Part shown: positions 12,901 through 27,294 of the stretch, piece after piece
Position numbering within the stretch: the stretch's first letter is position 1
Layout of the letters: each line of letters opens with the position of its first letter
NCBI RefSeq assembly: GCF_000165425.1
Contig: NW_001798973.1
Coordinates: forward strand, 64,555 to 128,554
Length of the DNA: 64,000 bases
Reading direction: 5' to 3'
Origin: Paramecium tetraurelia
Taxonomy: Eukaryota; Ciliophora; Oligohymenophorea; Peniculida; Parameciidae
Notes under the pieces: generated by a model
Database searches by the model: none
What the model saw: the letters and a program-made list of their open reading frames with translations, nothing else
What the model was told of the DNA's origin: nothing
Translations under genes and position numbers: made by a program

Positions 12901-15900
12901 AGACCAAAAAGAAAATTAATGATTTTTGATTAATAGTTATAAAATAGAAAGTATATTCAGAAGATTTGGGAATAATTGGACATAGTAGAAATAATTTATG
13001 ATACTCAATTATAGTAAATCTAAGAAAAATAATTTGTACTATCATTTTCAATAGATAATAAAGCCAATTGGAAGAAGTAAGGATATAGGATGCTAAGACA
13101 GAGTAATTATGATCAGGCTTATAAGTGTTTTATGTTTGCTACCGAAATAGAATTAGCAAAGAAATGCATGGCCTATCATTTAACAACCTAAGCAACTCTA
13201 AATGAAGATAACAAATAATAATTCATTCAAGCTGCATAGATCTTTGAAGAAACAAACCTAACAAAAAGGGCAGCCTCCTGTTACTTCTCAGCAAAGAATT
13301 ATTCGAAGGCCTTTCAATTGTATCAATAATTAGATTGCAAAAATGAAATGGCTGAATCTGCTTACTTCATGAGATAATATAAGCTTGCAGGTCAACTATT
13401 TTCAGAATTAGGAGAAATAAGAAGAGCTATTGAATGCTTTAACAAATAAAAACTGTGGGATGATTCCTTGGATTAAGTTAATTTAAACAAAGAATAATTA
13501 ACGACTGATGAAAAATTAATGTTCTTAAGTATTATAGTACCAAAATATTTGAAATCAATAATAGAAGATATCGAAAAACAAGAATTATTACAATAAGAAT
13601 AAGAAAATCTTATTAAAAATTAATCTGATTCCTTTTAAGTTGAAAATTCACTTGTTAATGACAATTTGATTGAAGAAAAGAATAATAAAGAAGATGATTT
13701 GGAAATAATTAATCTTCATGATGATTCTTAATCATTTCAAGTTGTAATAGATTAATCACTTGATCACTTATCTTCTTATGACCCTGATGATGAATGGCTG
13801 AAAATTGACAAGGAATCTTTAATTAGATCTATTTCTTTTTCCAGTGTGGAATCAAAATTGTCGAATGTCTTATTGATGAATTAATTTACAACTATTCCAC
13901 TTCTTAAATCTAGGTAAAACATTTTTATAAAAAACAATGTAATGCTACATATATCCAAAAGATTTTAATAGTTTTAAAATGAATTTAAACTACTTTTAGA
14001 AAATTAAAAAAGTTAAAGCTCATTGCTGTCATTTAAATAAACCAAAGAGCAGTAGTTAGATGATGCAAATGCTCTTTTATAAGACTTAGAGAACTTAGAC
14101 ATAAAATCTGTTTATTTTGTTTTGGATATCCTAGAGTATTGTAAAAATTACAAGCTTTGTATCTATGTCTGCAATCAGTTTAAATTATCTTAAAATTTGG
14201 GGAGATATTTAATTTCTTTGGCATCTCAATATACTCCAATTAATAAAAACAAATTTAAATTAGAAAATTGGATTATTGGTAACAATTTAAAAAGAAAACA
14301 TTTATTAGATCAATCAATCTTAGCCTAAATGACATTCAATAATATTTTAGAATCTATTAATCCAATTTATTTAGAATATAAAAATGAAGATACACTCCAT
14401 TATTAAAATAGTTTTGGAATAGAATGTTATAAATCACTGATAGGATTAGGGTATTGGAGAACTATAATTTATTAATTGAACTATGAAAATGCTGTTAAAT
14501 TATGTTAATCTTTTAATAACTATTAAGATTGGGTAATACTCATTCAGAAAATCAAGGAACCTAGATTAAGCAAATAGTTAACAGATGAAGAGCAATTTTA
14601 ATTAATAAAAAATAACTACTTCATTTAAGTAGAATAATATTTCCTATCAAATCAATCTAAAAATAATATCAATATAGATGAAATATTCGAAATTACTATT
14701 TAAAGTGCTTCCTAAAAAAAATTAAATAAAGAAAATATAATACAATTGCTCAATAATTCAAAACTACATCAAGTAAATCTAACAAATTAAGATAAGTTTA
14801 AATAAATAGAATCTATTATTTTGTGTATGATTTGTTGTATGGGAATATTAAAGTTGGAAACAGATTCCTATTCCTAAATTATTGATTTAGTTAATCTATA
14901 ATAGTACTGTATTAATCAATTACTTTTTGCTCATCTCAAACCTAATATAATTGAAGCCCTTTAATTCGTATTCAAATTTTCTTTCCCAACTGGGGATATT
15001 ATGATTGATTATTCTTAATTTTGCATTATTCACATTACATCTAAACTTGTAAAAAATCTGAATAATCAAATGATCTTTATAGATATAGCTTATGAATATA
15101 TCTTAATACCATTTGAAGCCTTATGTTAACTATTTAAGCAATATTTTTGCAATTCCAAACCAATAGTTACATTATTTTCAACTATTAAAAATTAAGAGGA
15201 TTAACAAGAAACAATAAATATCATTTATTGCTTAAAATAAAGACTGTAATATTAATTTCAGAATATACTTCCAAATATCACATAGTATTAGCAGGATAAA
15301 ATAGATTATTACTCAAAAGTTGTGTATGGAATTCGTCAAAGGAACCCTATAAATGTAGTTGATGATCATGAAACTTCAATTTTACATTTTACTAAATCTG
15401 ATGAATTAAGAACTGTTCATAAATGGTTATTATAAACAAATTTCAGAATAGATGGTATGGATAAATAAATTAGATATTATTTAAAAAATGAATGTATACT
15501 TTTATTTGAATAAGGATTAATAGATTTATAGTAAAAACACGGCTTTTTTGTTTTAGCCTTAAATTTATTACACTTATAAGATAATATGCCATTTGCCATA
15601 TTTACATTATAAAGTATGAAAGAAAAGGAAGAATCGAACTATTATTTAAAATATCTAGAATTTTTAGAGTGCCAACATTATGATATCATCGAAGATTCAT
15701 TCGATTGTTTTATTGCTTATAATTAATATTTTGAAAATTAAATATATTTAGATGAATGGATGAATCATTTAATCCGAATAGGCATAAAGTTGCTTTTGGC
15801 TCAAGAAGGTATAACCTAAATCTTTATTCCATAAAGGTTTTAAGACATCATATCTTCAAAATTGGAGTTTGATCAATCTCTATTCAAATTATCTAAAACT

Positions 15901-16846
15901 GATATCATCTTAGAATTTATAGAATCACTATAATAGTTTATAGAAACATGTAATTCAGAGCATTATGAATATCAATCTAATTTACTGTTGATTGTATTTA
16001 CGTTGAATATATTGAATCTCACTTTTAAAATAAAAGAGAAATTGTGCTAAATCTTTTCGAATGATTCTCGATATCCATTTTATATCAAAATACATTAATG
16101 TCTCATTCAAAAGAATTCAAATTTGCAATAGGAATTAATTAACAAAATGGATGTATTATTTATCAAAGGATATTTTGAAGAAAAGATATTGACTGTATAA
16201 ATTAAATAGAATGTCTAAAATCTAAACTCTTAAGAAGTATACTAGAATTGTTTAAGTAAATGGGAAGGTTACTTTTAAGAAGCTCAGACAATAAGAAATA
16301 ATGGAATCAATTTATTAAAGAAATGGAGATAATTTAGATCTTAACAAAAAATTAGGTAACAAGTTCCAAATAAATTAAATCCTAAGGTTATAAAATTTTA
16401 TCAATTCAATAAACTATAATTAAAAGATATTTAATAGTAATTTAATTGGATTTAACATGAGAGCCTAATTATCAAAATTTATAATTTATAAGAGTATTTA
16501 TATTATTTATTTTAGAGAACTATTGAGGTTGAGATAAAACATTTTAAATGGGGCCGATCTTTAATTTATAAATTAGGTCTTAAATAATTCAGCAAGCATA
16601 CTCAGAGAAATAAAGATTGGCAATCTATAATGCGAAGCCTTTGAAGAACTAAAATTATAATATTAAAGCTGGAGAGATCGTATAAATACATTTGAAAAAA
16701 ATGAATAAGAGCTCTTAGAAAGAAACAGACAAATTCTCAAATTGAAATGGTAGAAAGTATAAGCAGGAGTGAAAGTATAAAGGAAATTTGATTCTCGTCT
16801 AATTTAAACTGTGGAGGAACATCCGGATGAAGAGGCTTAAGATTGA
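9913..16846 (+). CDS. Giant UvrD-like SF1 helicase / TRANK1-type protein, about 2270 aa
   Basis: ATG 9913 to TGA 16844-16846. Helicase motifs occur in order: Walker A GRSGTGKTT (about 10970), Walker B DELQD (about 12027), motif III LFLAGDNAQNI, motif IV NFRSSHQI, motif V TIYEAKGLEFEDVI and motif VI QLYVAVTRPKRK. This is the order of UvrD/PcrA-like superfamily 1 proteins, and the long helical C-terminal half with TPR-like repeats (for example AASCYFSAKNYSKAFQLYQQ) matches the TRANK1/ciliate family. Cellular role is unknown for the family. Introns were inferred at 10202-10226, 12700-12724 and 16577-16607. Near 12441-12477 the frame changes by one: either a 37-bp intron or a frameshift in the host gene (see findings). 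An Asp/Glu repeat lies at about 11330-11375. Confidence 0.85.
11327..11376 (+). repeat. GATGAA-type acidic codon repeat
   Basis: Tandem GAT GAA units encode an alternating Asp/Glu run inside the helicase, between the Walker A and Walker B segments. It probably marks a disordered, length-variable loop. Confidence 0.8.
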
Positions 16847-17280
16847 AATAATATTTAGATATAAAACTATTTTAAGAAATGATTTTAGTATAAGTAGAGA
16901 ATTCATCTTATTATTTTTCTATCGTCTAGATATTAAGGACACTAATCCTTGGTGATTAATGCTATAACAATCAAATAACAATTATTCACATAAGTCTTCT
17001 TAAATAAACATACTTACTAATTAATCGAACATATTTTAGATTATAAAGAGAGTAGGAACTTGTCTTACGATTTAGCAATTTTATTCTCAACCAATAATAA
17101 AAAGAAGACTGCCAAAATAAAAAATATAAATATAGAGCCACAAAAGGAATCTAAAAATATAATTAATTATAATTTTGATTTTTTTACGATATTATATGGA
17201 TCAGATTCTCAATTAACTGATAAAGAATTAGTTAGAGAATATATTTAATTATTTTGTTATCTAGATAAGAGTGGCATTTG
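16847..17280 (+). pseudogene. Coding-like segment after the helicase, status unclear
   Basis: From about 16890 to TGA 17278-17280 one frame reads as plausible protein (for example HILDYKESRNLSYDLAILFS, then DSQLTDKELVREYIQL), but it has no start and an in-frame TGA lies just upstream. No intron was found that would join it to the helicase gene, whose own C-terminus (HPDEEAQD) looks complete. It may be a relic of a duplicated gene end or an unresolved small gene. A competing 100-codon frame overlaps it. Confidence 0.3.
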
Positions 17281-17346
17281 ATTTTGTTGTTAGAGTTTAT
17301 ATATTTTATTATGTATACTTTAGTCACAATTAAAAGGTTGTTTGAT

Positions 17347-17692
17347 TCAATCAAACAGTTCAACCTCTGTAATATATGATTCAGGATCGAAATTTAAGAA
17401 TAGGGTTTGAAGTTCTTTAAATTTCTCATCTCTTGTCATAGGGTTTTCAGGTCTTTCTTGATTTTCTTATTCAAATTTTGTAAGTCTATACGTGTTTATT
17501 CATTACAAAATACAAATATTTTCTTGGACTTCGGGAATGTGTTAATGAAGATGCTTGCTGTTAAGTACTTTCTTCAAGGATGCTAGAATTTGAACTTTAC
17601 CAACTGGAACTAGAGGCACTCAATGATAGCTTCAATGGAATTGGTGTATATATGATGGAGGAGTTGTATGATTAAGTATGTTAATTAGACAT
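17347..17692 (-). CDS. Small Ser/Gln-rich protein, 105 aa
   Basis: Not recognised. ATG 17690-17692, TGA 17347-17349, one 28-bp intron (17486-17513) that exactly restores frame. The N-terminal half is rich in Ser, Gln and Thr (SLSASSSSWQSSNSS, HSRSPRKYL) and looks like a phosphorylatable disordered region. The C-terminal half is charged and more ordered (DEKFKELQTLFLNFDPES, YITEVELFD). The good join and the acidic, well-mixed C-terminus argue that it is a real gene. No membrane segment. Confidence 0.55.
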
Positions 17693-18158
17693 ATAATAAT
17701 TAATTTATATGAATGTAAACGAATATTAAATTTCTTTTATTCCTTAATCAATTAATCTTCTCCCACCTCTGACTACTTGGTTCCATATAGAATTCAAATG
17801 CTAGAGAATGCAAATATTGACCTTATAATTACATTATATATCTGTACATATCTGATAATGAAAGTTACGTCTTTCTCGATGATATGTAACTTGAAAAAGG
17901 AAATTCTTACATTTTTGTTATTGAAAGAGTAGGAAATACGAAATAAATAAAAATACCTCTAATTGGATAAGATATTTATGGATGAAGTTTGTAGAATCTG
18001 CATTTATATTATTAAAATATTATAAAAATCTTGAATTTAAAAAGTAAAATTGAGAAGTAACTAAAGTAATTGAATATGATTTTAATTGCATATAGTTGTA
18101 TAAGGTTCTTTCTGATAAACAAAACATTAAAATAAAGAAATTGAATTCAAACTATTTT
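17693..18158. other. Unclear region with a coding-like fragment
   Basis: On the plus strand at about 17835-17985 a short frame resembles protein (DNESYVFLDDMQLEKGNSYI, then FVIERVGNTKQIKIPLIGQD) and ends at TGA, but no start or intron solution was found. A second overlapping frame holds CRIC, probably by chance. Most likely a gene fragment or decayed gene. Confidence 0.3.
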
Positions 18159-18554
18159 TCATTGATATGGTTTAGTCTATTTAAGAATTGATTTAAGGAT
18201 TATTTCTTTTTGGTAATCCTCTATTTTTTTATTGCTGCTAGATTTGATGTGAAATTTTTCCTATTCTTGAGTATTTGTACATTAAGAAATTGTGTCCTTG
18301 ATTGATAGTACTTCCTCATCAGGATTAAATACACAGACGGTGACAAAATTATCAAATGCTATTCCATAACCAGTGCCTTTGAAAATCTGTCTGCCTTTGA
18401 CATCAAATCTAGGTTGATTTTATTTCATGACTTTGATTATTTTTTGTTTAATTAAAATAGGAGAGGGTTCATCAGGGAAATCTTCGTCATCATCTTGTTA
18501 TCTAACTTAATTCTATTAGAGCAAGACTTTTGGACCAATATTCATACTTTTCAT
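18159..18554 (-). CDS. Unknown small protein, 131 aa
   Basis: Uninterrupted under the ciliate code from ATG 18552-18554 to TGA 18159-18161. Acidic segment QQDDDEDFPDEPSP near residue 20, then a region that could form beta strands (RFDVKGRQIFKGTGYGIAFD, NFVTVCVFNPDEEVL), then a basic C-terminus. No family was recognised. It lies 118 bp downstream of the RING-CH gene on the same strand. Confidence 0.5.
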
Positions 18555-18672
18555 TTTATAAGGCTATGCTTAATTAGCAATTATTATTATAATAAACGAT
18601 TTATTTAGAAATTTGAAATGACCATAAAATTCAATAAAATCTATATGTAGTATTAAAATAACATTCGAGTAA

Positions 18673-19416
18673 TCATGGTTCATTAAATGTGATCCTCTTG
18701 GCTCTTTTATATTAAAGTTATTTGACAATTTTAAGAGTGAAGGATTCCAATTGTGATTAATTATACTCTTGTCCAAGTTTATACTCCTTTATATCATATT
18801 CGATTAAATAACATAAATGATAAAATTTACTGATTATTATTAATAAGACTAATAATTCAATAATTATTAGTATTATTAATAAAATTTGATTCATGTGATC
18901 CAATTCAAATAATACGAAGATCAAAATTTCTAGTGTAATCAAAGAGCATAGTAGAGAAAAGGCCATTAAAAACGCGAATTTTTCTTTTGCGCTTAAATTT
19001 GAGATGCTCATTCTTGATAGTTTATAAATATTATACTTTTCATTGATTTCAATCGGAAAATAGTCATTACAAATTTAACATCGAAACAAATTGAGTCCTA
19101 ATTTAGGATAAAGATTAGCATAATCTAAGATACAAATTATATGGTAATATGTATCTATGCAATTGCATAATTTGATTGCTAAACTCCCTTTTTCACCTTT
19201 ACATTTTATGCATTCATTATTATTTGTATATATGGCATTTTTTGATTTACTGACTCTAGCAAGATCACCTTCAAGAAAAGTTTTTGGTTTCAAGGTTCTC
19301 ACTTTATATTTGTGCAATTCAAAAGATTCTACCTTTGGACTCAAAAATGGTGACTCATTGTAGTCAAAACAAGTTTAGAATTGTTATCTATTCTTAGGCG
19401 TTGATTTTGGACTCAT
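18673..19416 (-). CDS. RING-CH (MARCH-like) membrane E3 ligase candidate, 247 aa
   Basis: Single exon, ATG 19414-19416, TGA 18673-18675. Residues about 60-110 carry a RING-variant C4HC3 pattern: CIKC, then CNC, then H-x2-C in YYHIIC, then CQIC. This zinc fold recruits E2 enzymes in MARCH ubiquitin ligases. Two long hydrophobic segments follow (FLMAFSLLCSLITLEILIFV and ILLIILIIIELLVLLIIISK), the usual two-helix hairpin of this family, with both ends cytosolic. The N-terminus is basic and Ser-rich. It likely ubiquitinates membrane proteins in the endomembrane system; the substrate is unknown. Confidence 0.75.
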
Positions 19417-19643
19417 TTAATATAATGACTGCATAAATTAAATTTTATTAAAAAATATCACATTAATCCTAAAGTTGAGAGTCTGATAAAATAATTAATT
19501 TCAAACTTAAGAGGAAAAGCCTTTCTTAGGAGGTTCTGAAATTTCTGTTCATTTATTACTCTTCATTACACTATTTCTAGTTAAGTAATCAAAATAGCTG
19601 TTTTTTATTAAAAATATATCAATTAATTAATTAAATATTATAT

Positions 19644-19968
19644 TCATTATTATTTTAACAATTCTAGTTTTTTTTAGGCTGCTAAGACTTTCAATTCTAA
19701 TTGATTCAATTATTCTTTTAATTATTGATTTTCCTCTTTCAAATTGCAATATAAATTTGTAAAATGTTCATCAATATTAACAATTTTTTATCTTTATGTC
19801 TTAACAGTCTAATTTTCTGCTTGGTACCTAGGTGTGTCAAATGGATTTGAATTCAATTTTCTTTAAAAATTTTATTAAATCTTAAATGCTAGATGAACAA
19901 TTTACTATTATTGGTTGAGATGAGAATTTATTACTGAGTAATAGCTTTTAAGATGGTTAATAGTACAT
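19644..19968 (-). CDS. Small coiled-coil protein, 99 aa
   Basis: Two exons joined by a 25-bp intron (19881-19905) give 100 codons. The C-terminal half is a clear heptad coiled coil (LYCNLKEENQQLKEQLNQLE, then KVLAAQKKLELLKQ). The N-terminus is Ser/Gln-rich. Probably a structural or adaptor protein; no family is named. Confidence 0.6.
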
Positions 19969-21640
19969 AAATTAATTAAATTAATATTAAAAATAATTCA
20001 ACATCAATAATAAAATAAGAAAAAAACATAACATAATAATAAATTCTGCTGATCTTAATTTAATTTTGTGTTTGAGTCTAAGAAAGAATTAATAATTTCA
20101 TGAATTTATTAATATATTGACGGAATTCTATAGTAATTTATAGAACATTAAATCATTTAGAAAATTTTTATTACAAAACAAGAATAATATTAGAATAAAT
20201 TAAGGGCTTAAATAACTTCTAATATTGAATAAATGTTATGCTTTTAAAGCATTTGATAAAATAAATAAATATAAAAGCATTTACAAAATTTCATTGATTT
20301 CTTGTTTTGAAGGACAGTGAAGTAAAACTTAATTAGGAATTAATTAATTTTTATTATTTAAACATATGAATAATTATTATTGAGAATTCATTCTTTTGTT
20401 ATAAAATAGTCTTTCTAATAATCTAATTAATTCTAAGAATTTAAGAATGCCTTTGATTATTTATAATATAAAAATTACTTTTAGTTAACCAATCGATCTA
20501 TTCTTATAACAAATGTTGAATTTATTATTGATTAAAGTATTTCAAGCTTCATAGAATCTATGCTTAAGTTGTAATGATAAAATATGTTTAATTAATGAGT
20601 TTGAGTAATTCTAATCACTTTTTAGCAAAGGATACATTATCTATATATATTATGATCATAATATTTATTTTCTTTCAAAGCCGAAACGGTTTTATATCAA
20701 TGAATAATAAAATTCTATTTTTTAGTATTGAATTGATATTTCTCTTCTTTTCTTTTAATGAAAGAATAAAAGTTTATCACTTTTTTTTTCTAATTCTTAT
20801 CAAAGATTTCATTGTTGGAAAGAGTATGAATTAATTGTGACCATAATTCCATATAGGATAATTTTGAAATATTATTAACATGATTAAATCGATTCTTCTA
20901 TACTATTTCAAGCCATTTTTTGATATAATTGTAATTTCTAAATGGGTATAACCTTTAGTGATATTAAATCTCTAAATTAATAATTGTATGAAATCAGAAA
21001 ATGAATATGTTCAACTAAAATGAATTTTATCCTTAATTGACACACTTAATTAAATAGAATTAAATTTATCCTGTTTTGGAAGATATAATAAGAGATCAGC
21101 ACTTAAAGTTTATTTATGAAAAGATTTTCAATTTGAGCAAAAACTCTCAATTGAAAAAGAAAGGATCTATTGTTTTTAACTTCATTGTAATTTTTGATTA
21201 TAATATTATTATATTTATTTATAATTTTATACAAAATTTAATTCATAGTTAATTTTCTATTATAGTGATAGCAATGTAATCTATTAAGAAATTAAAAATG
21301 TAAATAGATTTAAGTAAACATAAAATGTTTATCATAATGATGCAAATGCTTGTAAATGTTATGTTGAATATTTTAGGGAATATAATGGTGGTTAAAATAC
21401 CAGAATATATTTATATATATATTAATTTTATTATAATTTTACGATTATATGATTCTGGGAACCGTAACTAAGATACACAAAGTAAATTCTACAGTTTTAG
21501 GTCAAGATAGAATGATAAGGTAATGAAAATTTAACAATTAGGACTTATACTTTTCTGTTACGGTTCTTCAAATTGCATTTGTTAAGGAAAATGAAAAGTG
21601 GTGAATGCCTTTAGATGTGGTAAAACAAAGTTGATATTAT
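19969..21640. other. Long intergenic, no gene supported
   Basis: About 1.7 kb of very AT-rich DNA. Several frames stay open for 60-90 codons because only TGA stops, but the peptides are dominated by Ile, Asn, Phe and Lys and show no domain. The part just upstream of 21641 should hold the PEX11-like promoter. No RNA gene was recognised. Confidence 0.5.
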
Positions 21641-22207
21641 ATGTTCACACTTTTCTATGACTAGAAGAGTATTGCAAATCAATATTTTAAGATATTACGA
21701 TGGTCACGAACAGCATTCTATATTCAGATTCTAATGAATAAACTCAAATAGTAATCGAGCAAAAATGAATTAAAATATTACAGAAATCTAAATGATGTTT
21801 TATTTTATGCTTACCTAATACTTACGGATGTGAATGATCTAATCTTTTGGATGTGTTAAATTGGATTGTGTAGAAATGTCAAATTATTGTTAATAACCAA
21901 AGAAATCAGTCCAAAATTTTACTTTGCTGAATGTATAGGGTGGTTTATAACTCTGTGTCTAGAATATAGAGTTAATCAATAAGAAATTTATAAATCATAA
22001 GTGCAAAACGATCCCAAGAATAAAATTAAAACTCGATAGATTCAGATCTTATAGAATTTAGTAAAATACAGTCTAGATATACCAGTGTCTTATTCTTATG
22101 TGAACACAAAAGCAATTTCATAAGAGAAAGCAGTTATTCTAGGAACTATTTCAAGTTTCATAAGTTTATATCAAACTTTTTAATAACATTCTGGTGGCTT
22201 TTAGTGA
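21641..22207 (+). CDS. PEX11-like peroxisomal membrane protein, 188 aa
   Basis: Single exon, ATG 21641 to TGA 22205-22207, with an in-frame TGA 9 bases upstream of the start. The layout matches PEX11: an N-terminal amphipathic stretch (YFKILRWSRTAFYIQILMNK), a central region near DVLFYAYLILTDVNDLIFWM, and a C-terminal hydrophobic hairpin with a Gly-rich end. PEX11 proteins bend and elongate peroxisome membranes before fission. The usual GRDK motif at the N-terminus is absent, so this is a divergent family member at best. Confidence 0.5.
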
Positions 22208-22443
22208 TTAAAAATTGTAACATATTATTTTATATAAATTATTATTATATATTAATATGCATGACTACTTATTGTTATAATTCTCAATTTGCATTATTTA
22301 CTTACTTATTGAAAATGTAATCAAATATTATAATACTTGGTTTAAAATTGCTAAAAAAACTACTAAAAATGTAAATGATCAAAATAAGAACATAAGACAA
22401 ATAGTCAATAATTACTAGATAATGAATTAATTATTAAATATCA

Positions 22444-24243
22444 TCAATTTTTATTTGAGTCATATAATTACATTGATTAATGGTTTAGTTTCTTTTTCTA
22501 TCTACTATCCCTTTTGTTATAAAAACACATTTGTAAACAATTATTGCAGGATACAGTGGACTTATCCTCAGCCTTCTTCATTGATTATGAATACCTATTG
22601 ATTAGAAACTATTAATATTACTTTTCATAAGTGGTTTATCCTGACAACAAATTCATTGTTTAAATGTATAAAAGAAGCCAAAGGGGAAAGAGAAATAAAA
22701 GCATAATAATAATGGAAAATATGGAGAGAACAAAAAGTATAATATATGAGTCTGTTACGCTTCCATCAATCTAAATCTCTTTGATGACAAAGTAGAACTG
22801 AAATGTCAAAGTAACGGTGATATCCAAACAAAGGAGTAATACAAATATGTAAAACTAAAAATGATTGTTTTATCCTATCTTATATATAAATTAATAATTA
22901 CACAATTATCAACCCAAGGGCAATGATGATCATATACTAATACACAAGATTAACAAATATCACAATGTTTAGATCTTTGATCTTTGACACATACACATTC
23001 AGGACATATATCTTTGGCATCTGATATTTTTAAAATTTCAAATAGATTTTTCAGTTGTTCTTATTCTGATTTTTCTTAATTCACGATTTATTTGCCAGGA
23101 TTACTGAGCCAAATTAAAATTAATAAAAGCCAGATTATCAGTTGTGGGACTCCATAGTAAATGATGTATAGATAAGATTCTTCAGCATAAATATTTGAAT
23201 ATATAATAATCGCTTGACAATAAATTAGCATAGCAACAAATTTGATCATTTTACCTTTGCTTCTGTCTACTTTCTAGAATCCTTAGCTGATACTAAAGTA
23301 GGTAATAAAGAAGTTTTATGACTCCGTAAGCATTTTATAAATGGATTAAAAGGAGTTGGATTTAGCAATATCGGCAGCAGTTTATCCTTCATTATTTTTA
23401 ATGTTTCGATTAGCTCCATGCAGCAATAGTTTCTTAACTATTCTGCTATTGCCACTCATAGTAGCTAAATGAAGTGCTGTTAAACCTTCTAAATCTTTAA
23501 TATCTAGAAATTGATCTGTAAAGGACAATAAATAATTGACTGCCAATTCACACCCATAATAAGATGCCCAATGTAATGCAGTTCCTCCTTTAGAATCTTT
23601 TTAAGCGAAGTCGAAACCAATTTTCTTAAAGTAGACAACTGATTTTGGTTAATCTCCTTGTGCTGCCAAATGCAATCCATTCATTCCTTATGCGTTTAGA
23701 ATATAGAGATTGGCTCCGCATTTTTCAAACTCATGAATCATGTCCAGATTTCCTCTATAGGCTGCAAAGTGAAATGCCACAAAACCATCTTCTGTTTATT
23801 AATTAACCCATTCCGTAAGAATTGACATACATTTATGTTTATGCTGCTTTTTGACATGATTAATCAACATCCTAGATGCAGATGATATTACATAAATACT
23901 TAACAGTGTCTAAGTTGTTGTTATAGGCTGCTAAATGAAGGAGAGTGTATTTCTTATGATCAATGATTGATTGGATGTTGATGTTCTCTACCTCATCCAA
24001 TACGTTCTATATTTCCACTTAATCATTATTCTATATGATTTTGATGAGATGTGATTCTACTCCCTTTGATTCAATCAATCCATACGTGTGTGATTTGGCC
24101 TTATGTTTATCAACAATAATTTCAGGTTAAATCTTGGCTGGTGGAGGAGACAGCAGTTTTTTAATATCTGAATAAGATACAGCAATCAAACGAGGCTGAT
24201 CTTCATCAAACTCTTCATTTAAGACTGAAATGTTTGGAAACAT
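22444..24243 (-). CDS. Ankyrin-repeat DHHC palmitoyltransferase, about 582 aa
   Basis: S-acylates Cys residues of membrane proteins, at Golgi or plasma membrane in relatives. Introns at 23872-23899 and 22879-22901 give 583 codons. Residues about 90-330 form six or so ankyrin repeats (TLLHLAAYNNNLDTVK, GLHLAAQGDQPKSVVYF, TALHWASYYGCELAVNY, ALHLATMSGNSRIVKKLLLH). Two transmembrane segments follow, then the cysteine-rich DHHC domain: CPECVCVKDQRSKHCDIC and YDHHCPWVDNC. The join restores the next two helices and the TTxE motif (GQTTYEKQ). All key residues are present. The layout equals that of human HIP14/yeast Akr1. The start lies 38 bp from the stop of the upstream ArgRS gene. Confidence 0.93.
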
Positions 24244-24281
24244 AAAAAATATATATTTATTTTAATGTAATATATGTCGCT

Positions 24282-26164
<1,883 letters not shown>

Positions 26165-26560
26165 AAACTAATTAAATTAAAATATAATTTAACTCTTCAA
26201 TAATAATTCTTGTTTTAATATACATAATTCATTTATATACTAATTAATACAATTGTTAATTCTTTCATAAAATATAGTAAATTGATATATCAATTTATAC
26301 AATATAGAATTAATTCAAAATTCATTGCTAACTTAAACACTAGTCTTTGATAACTTTAATAATTACATTTGAATTAAGAATAATTTCTATTTTGGTTCTT
26401 TTTTTCAATATTATTTCATTATATTTATCTATTTAAAATACTTCAATCTAGTTTTTCATTGTTTGATAATATAAATTCTATCATCACTTTTCTGATCATA
26501 ATACTTTAATCATTCATCAATTATTAAAAATTGTTGACAATAATAATTGATGTTAAAAAT
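26165..26560. other. Intergenic upstream of the ArgRS gene
   Basis: Extremely AT-rich, no open frame with coding character. It holds the promoter of the minus-strand ArgRS gene. Confidence 0.5.
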
Positions 26561-26570
26561 ATTGATGAAT

Positions 26571-27235
26571 ATGAGTTTATATTGTAAATTTAAATACTTT
26601 GTTCCGAAAGAAGGTGCAGCATTTGGAATAGCAAAATAATTGGAATTATTTAGTTTCTATGTTCTTCAACACTCCTGTGATGAATTTAATTTTTATAATT
26701 TTTAGCATAACGAAAACGTATTAGGATAAATGGGTTGAGCATTTAAAATGGGATTAGTAATTGATTAGAAGGAAGATTATATCGCTGTATTAACTAGATT
26801 GGATTGATAGGATAATGTTTATATTCAATGATTAGAAGGGAAGAATAATGAAAAATGTTCAAATGAAAAAATGAAAGATTATTAAGTGAATTTAGATTTA
26901 TCTAAGATTTCTATATGAATTTATATATTATTAAGTTGTAATGCTGGTTTATTTTTTGGATTCAAGAGGATTCAGAGATTTAATTTTTTACTGTAAGTTT
27001 ATGCAAAACACATCATCCCAAAGCATGTGAAATATGATTGAATAATAAATTTAAGGTTTGATGTTGAAGGAGCCACTAAAACTCAACCTGAGATTAGAAA
27101 GTGAAATTAGTTAATTGATAGCACTTGCGAAGTTCATTTAAAATTGATTGCTTGATTTGATTTTGTTAATACCATATTGAATGATCTGACTAATGCTTAA
27201 GGATATGTACTGAATAACTTATGAGTTATCTCAGT
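26571..27235 (+). pseudogene. Decayed host gene, family unknown
   Basis: Peptide segments that look real appear in order on the plus strand (KYFVPKEGAAFGIAKQLELF near 26580, GLVIDQKEDYIAVLTRLD near 26750, FDVEGATKTQPEIRK near 27060, NTILNDLTNAQGYVLNN near 27170), but several in-frame TGA codons and frame changes separate them, and no set of short introns removes them all. Protein-like composition without an intact frame fits a pseudogene, perhaps a lost duplicate. The family was not recognised. Confidence 0.4.
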
Positions 27236-27294
27236 TTGTAACAAATATTATATAAATAACAATTTTTATTTATAAAGAAATGTGATAGGGAACT

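Noticed and set aside
20595-20840. ORF of about 80 codons rich in Phe and Ile
   Set aside because: Only TGA stops here, so random AT-rich frames of this length are common; composition is not protein-like.
22712-22926. Plus-strand ORF with a 20-bp intron (63 codons)
   Set aside because: It is antisense to the DHHC gene, whose transmembrane and TTxE parts occupy this region in a far better frame.
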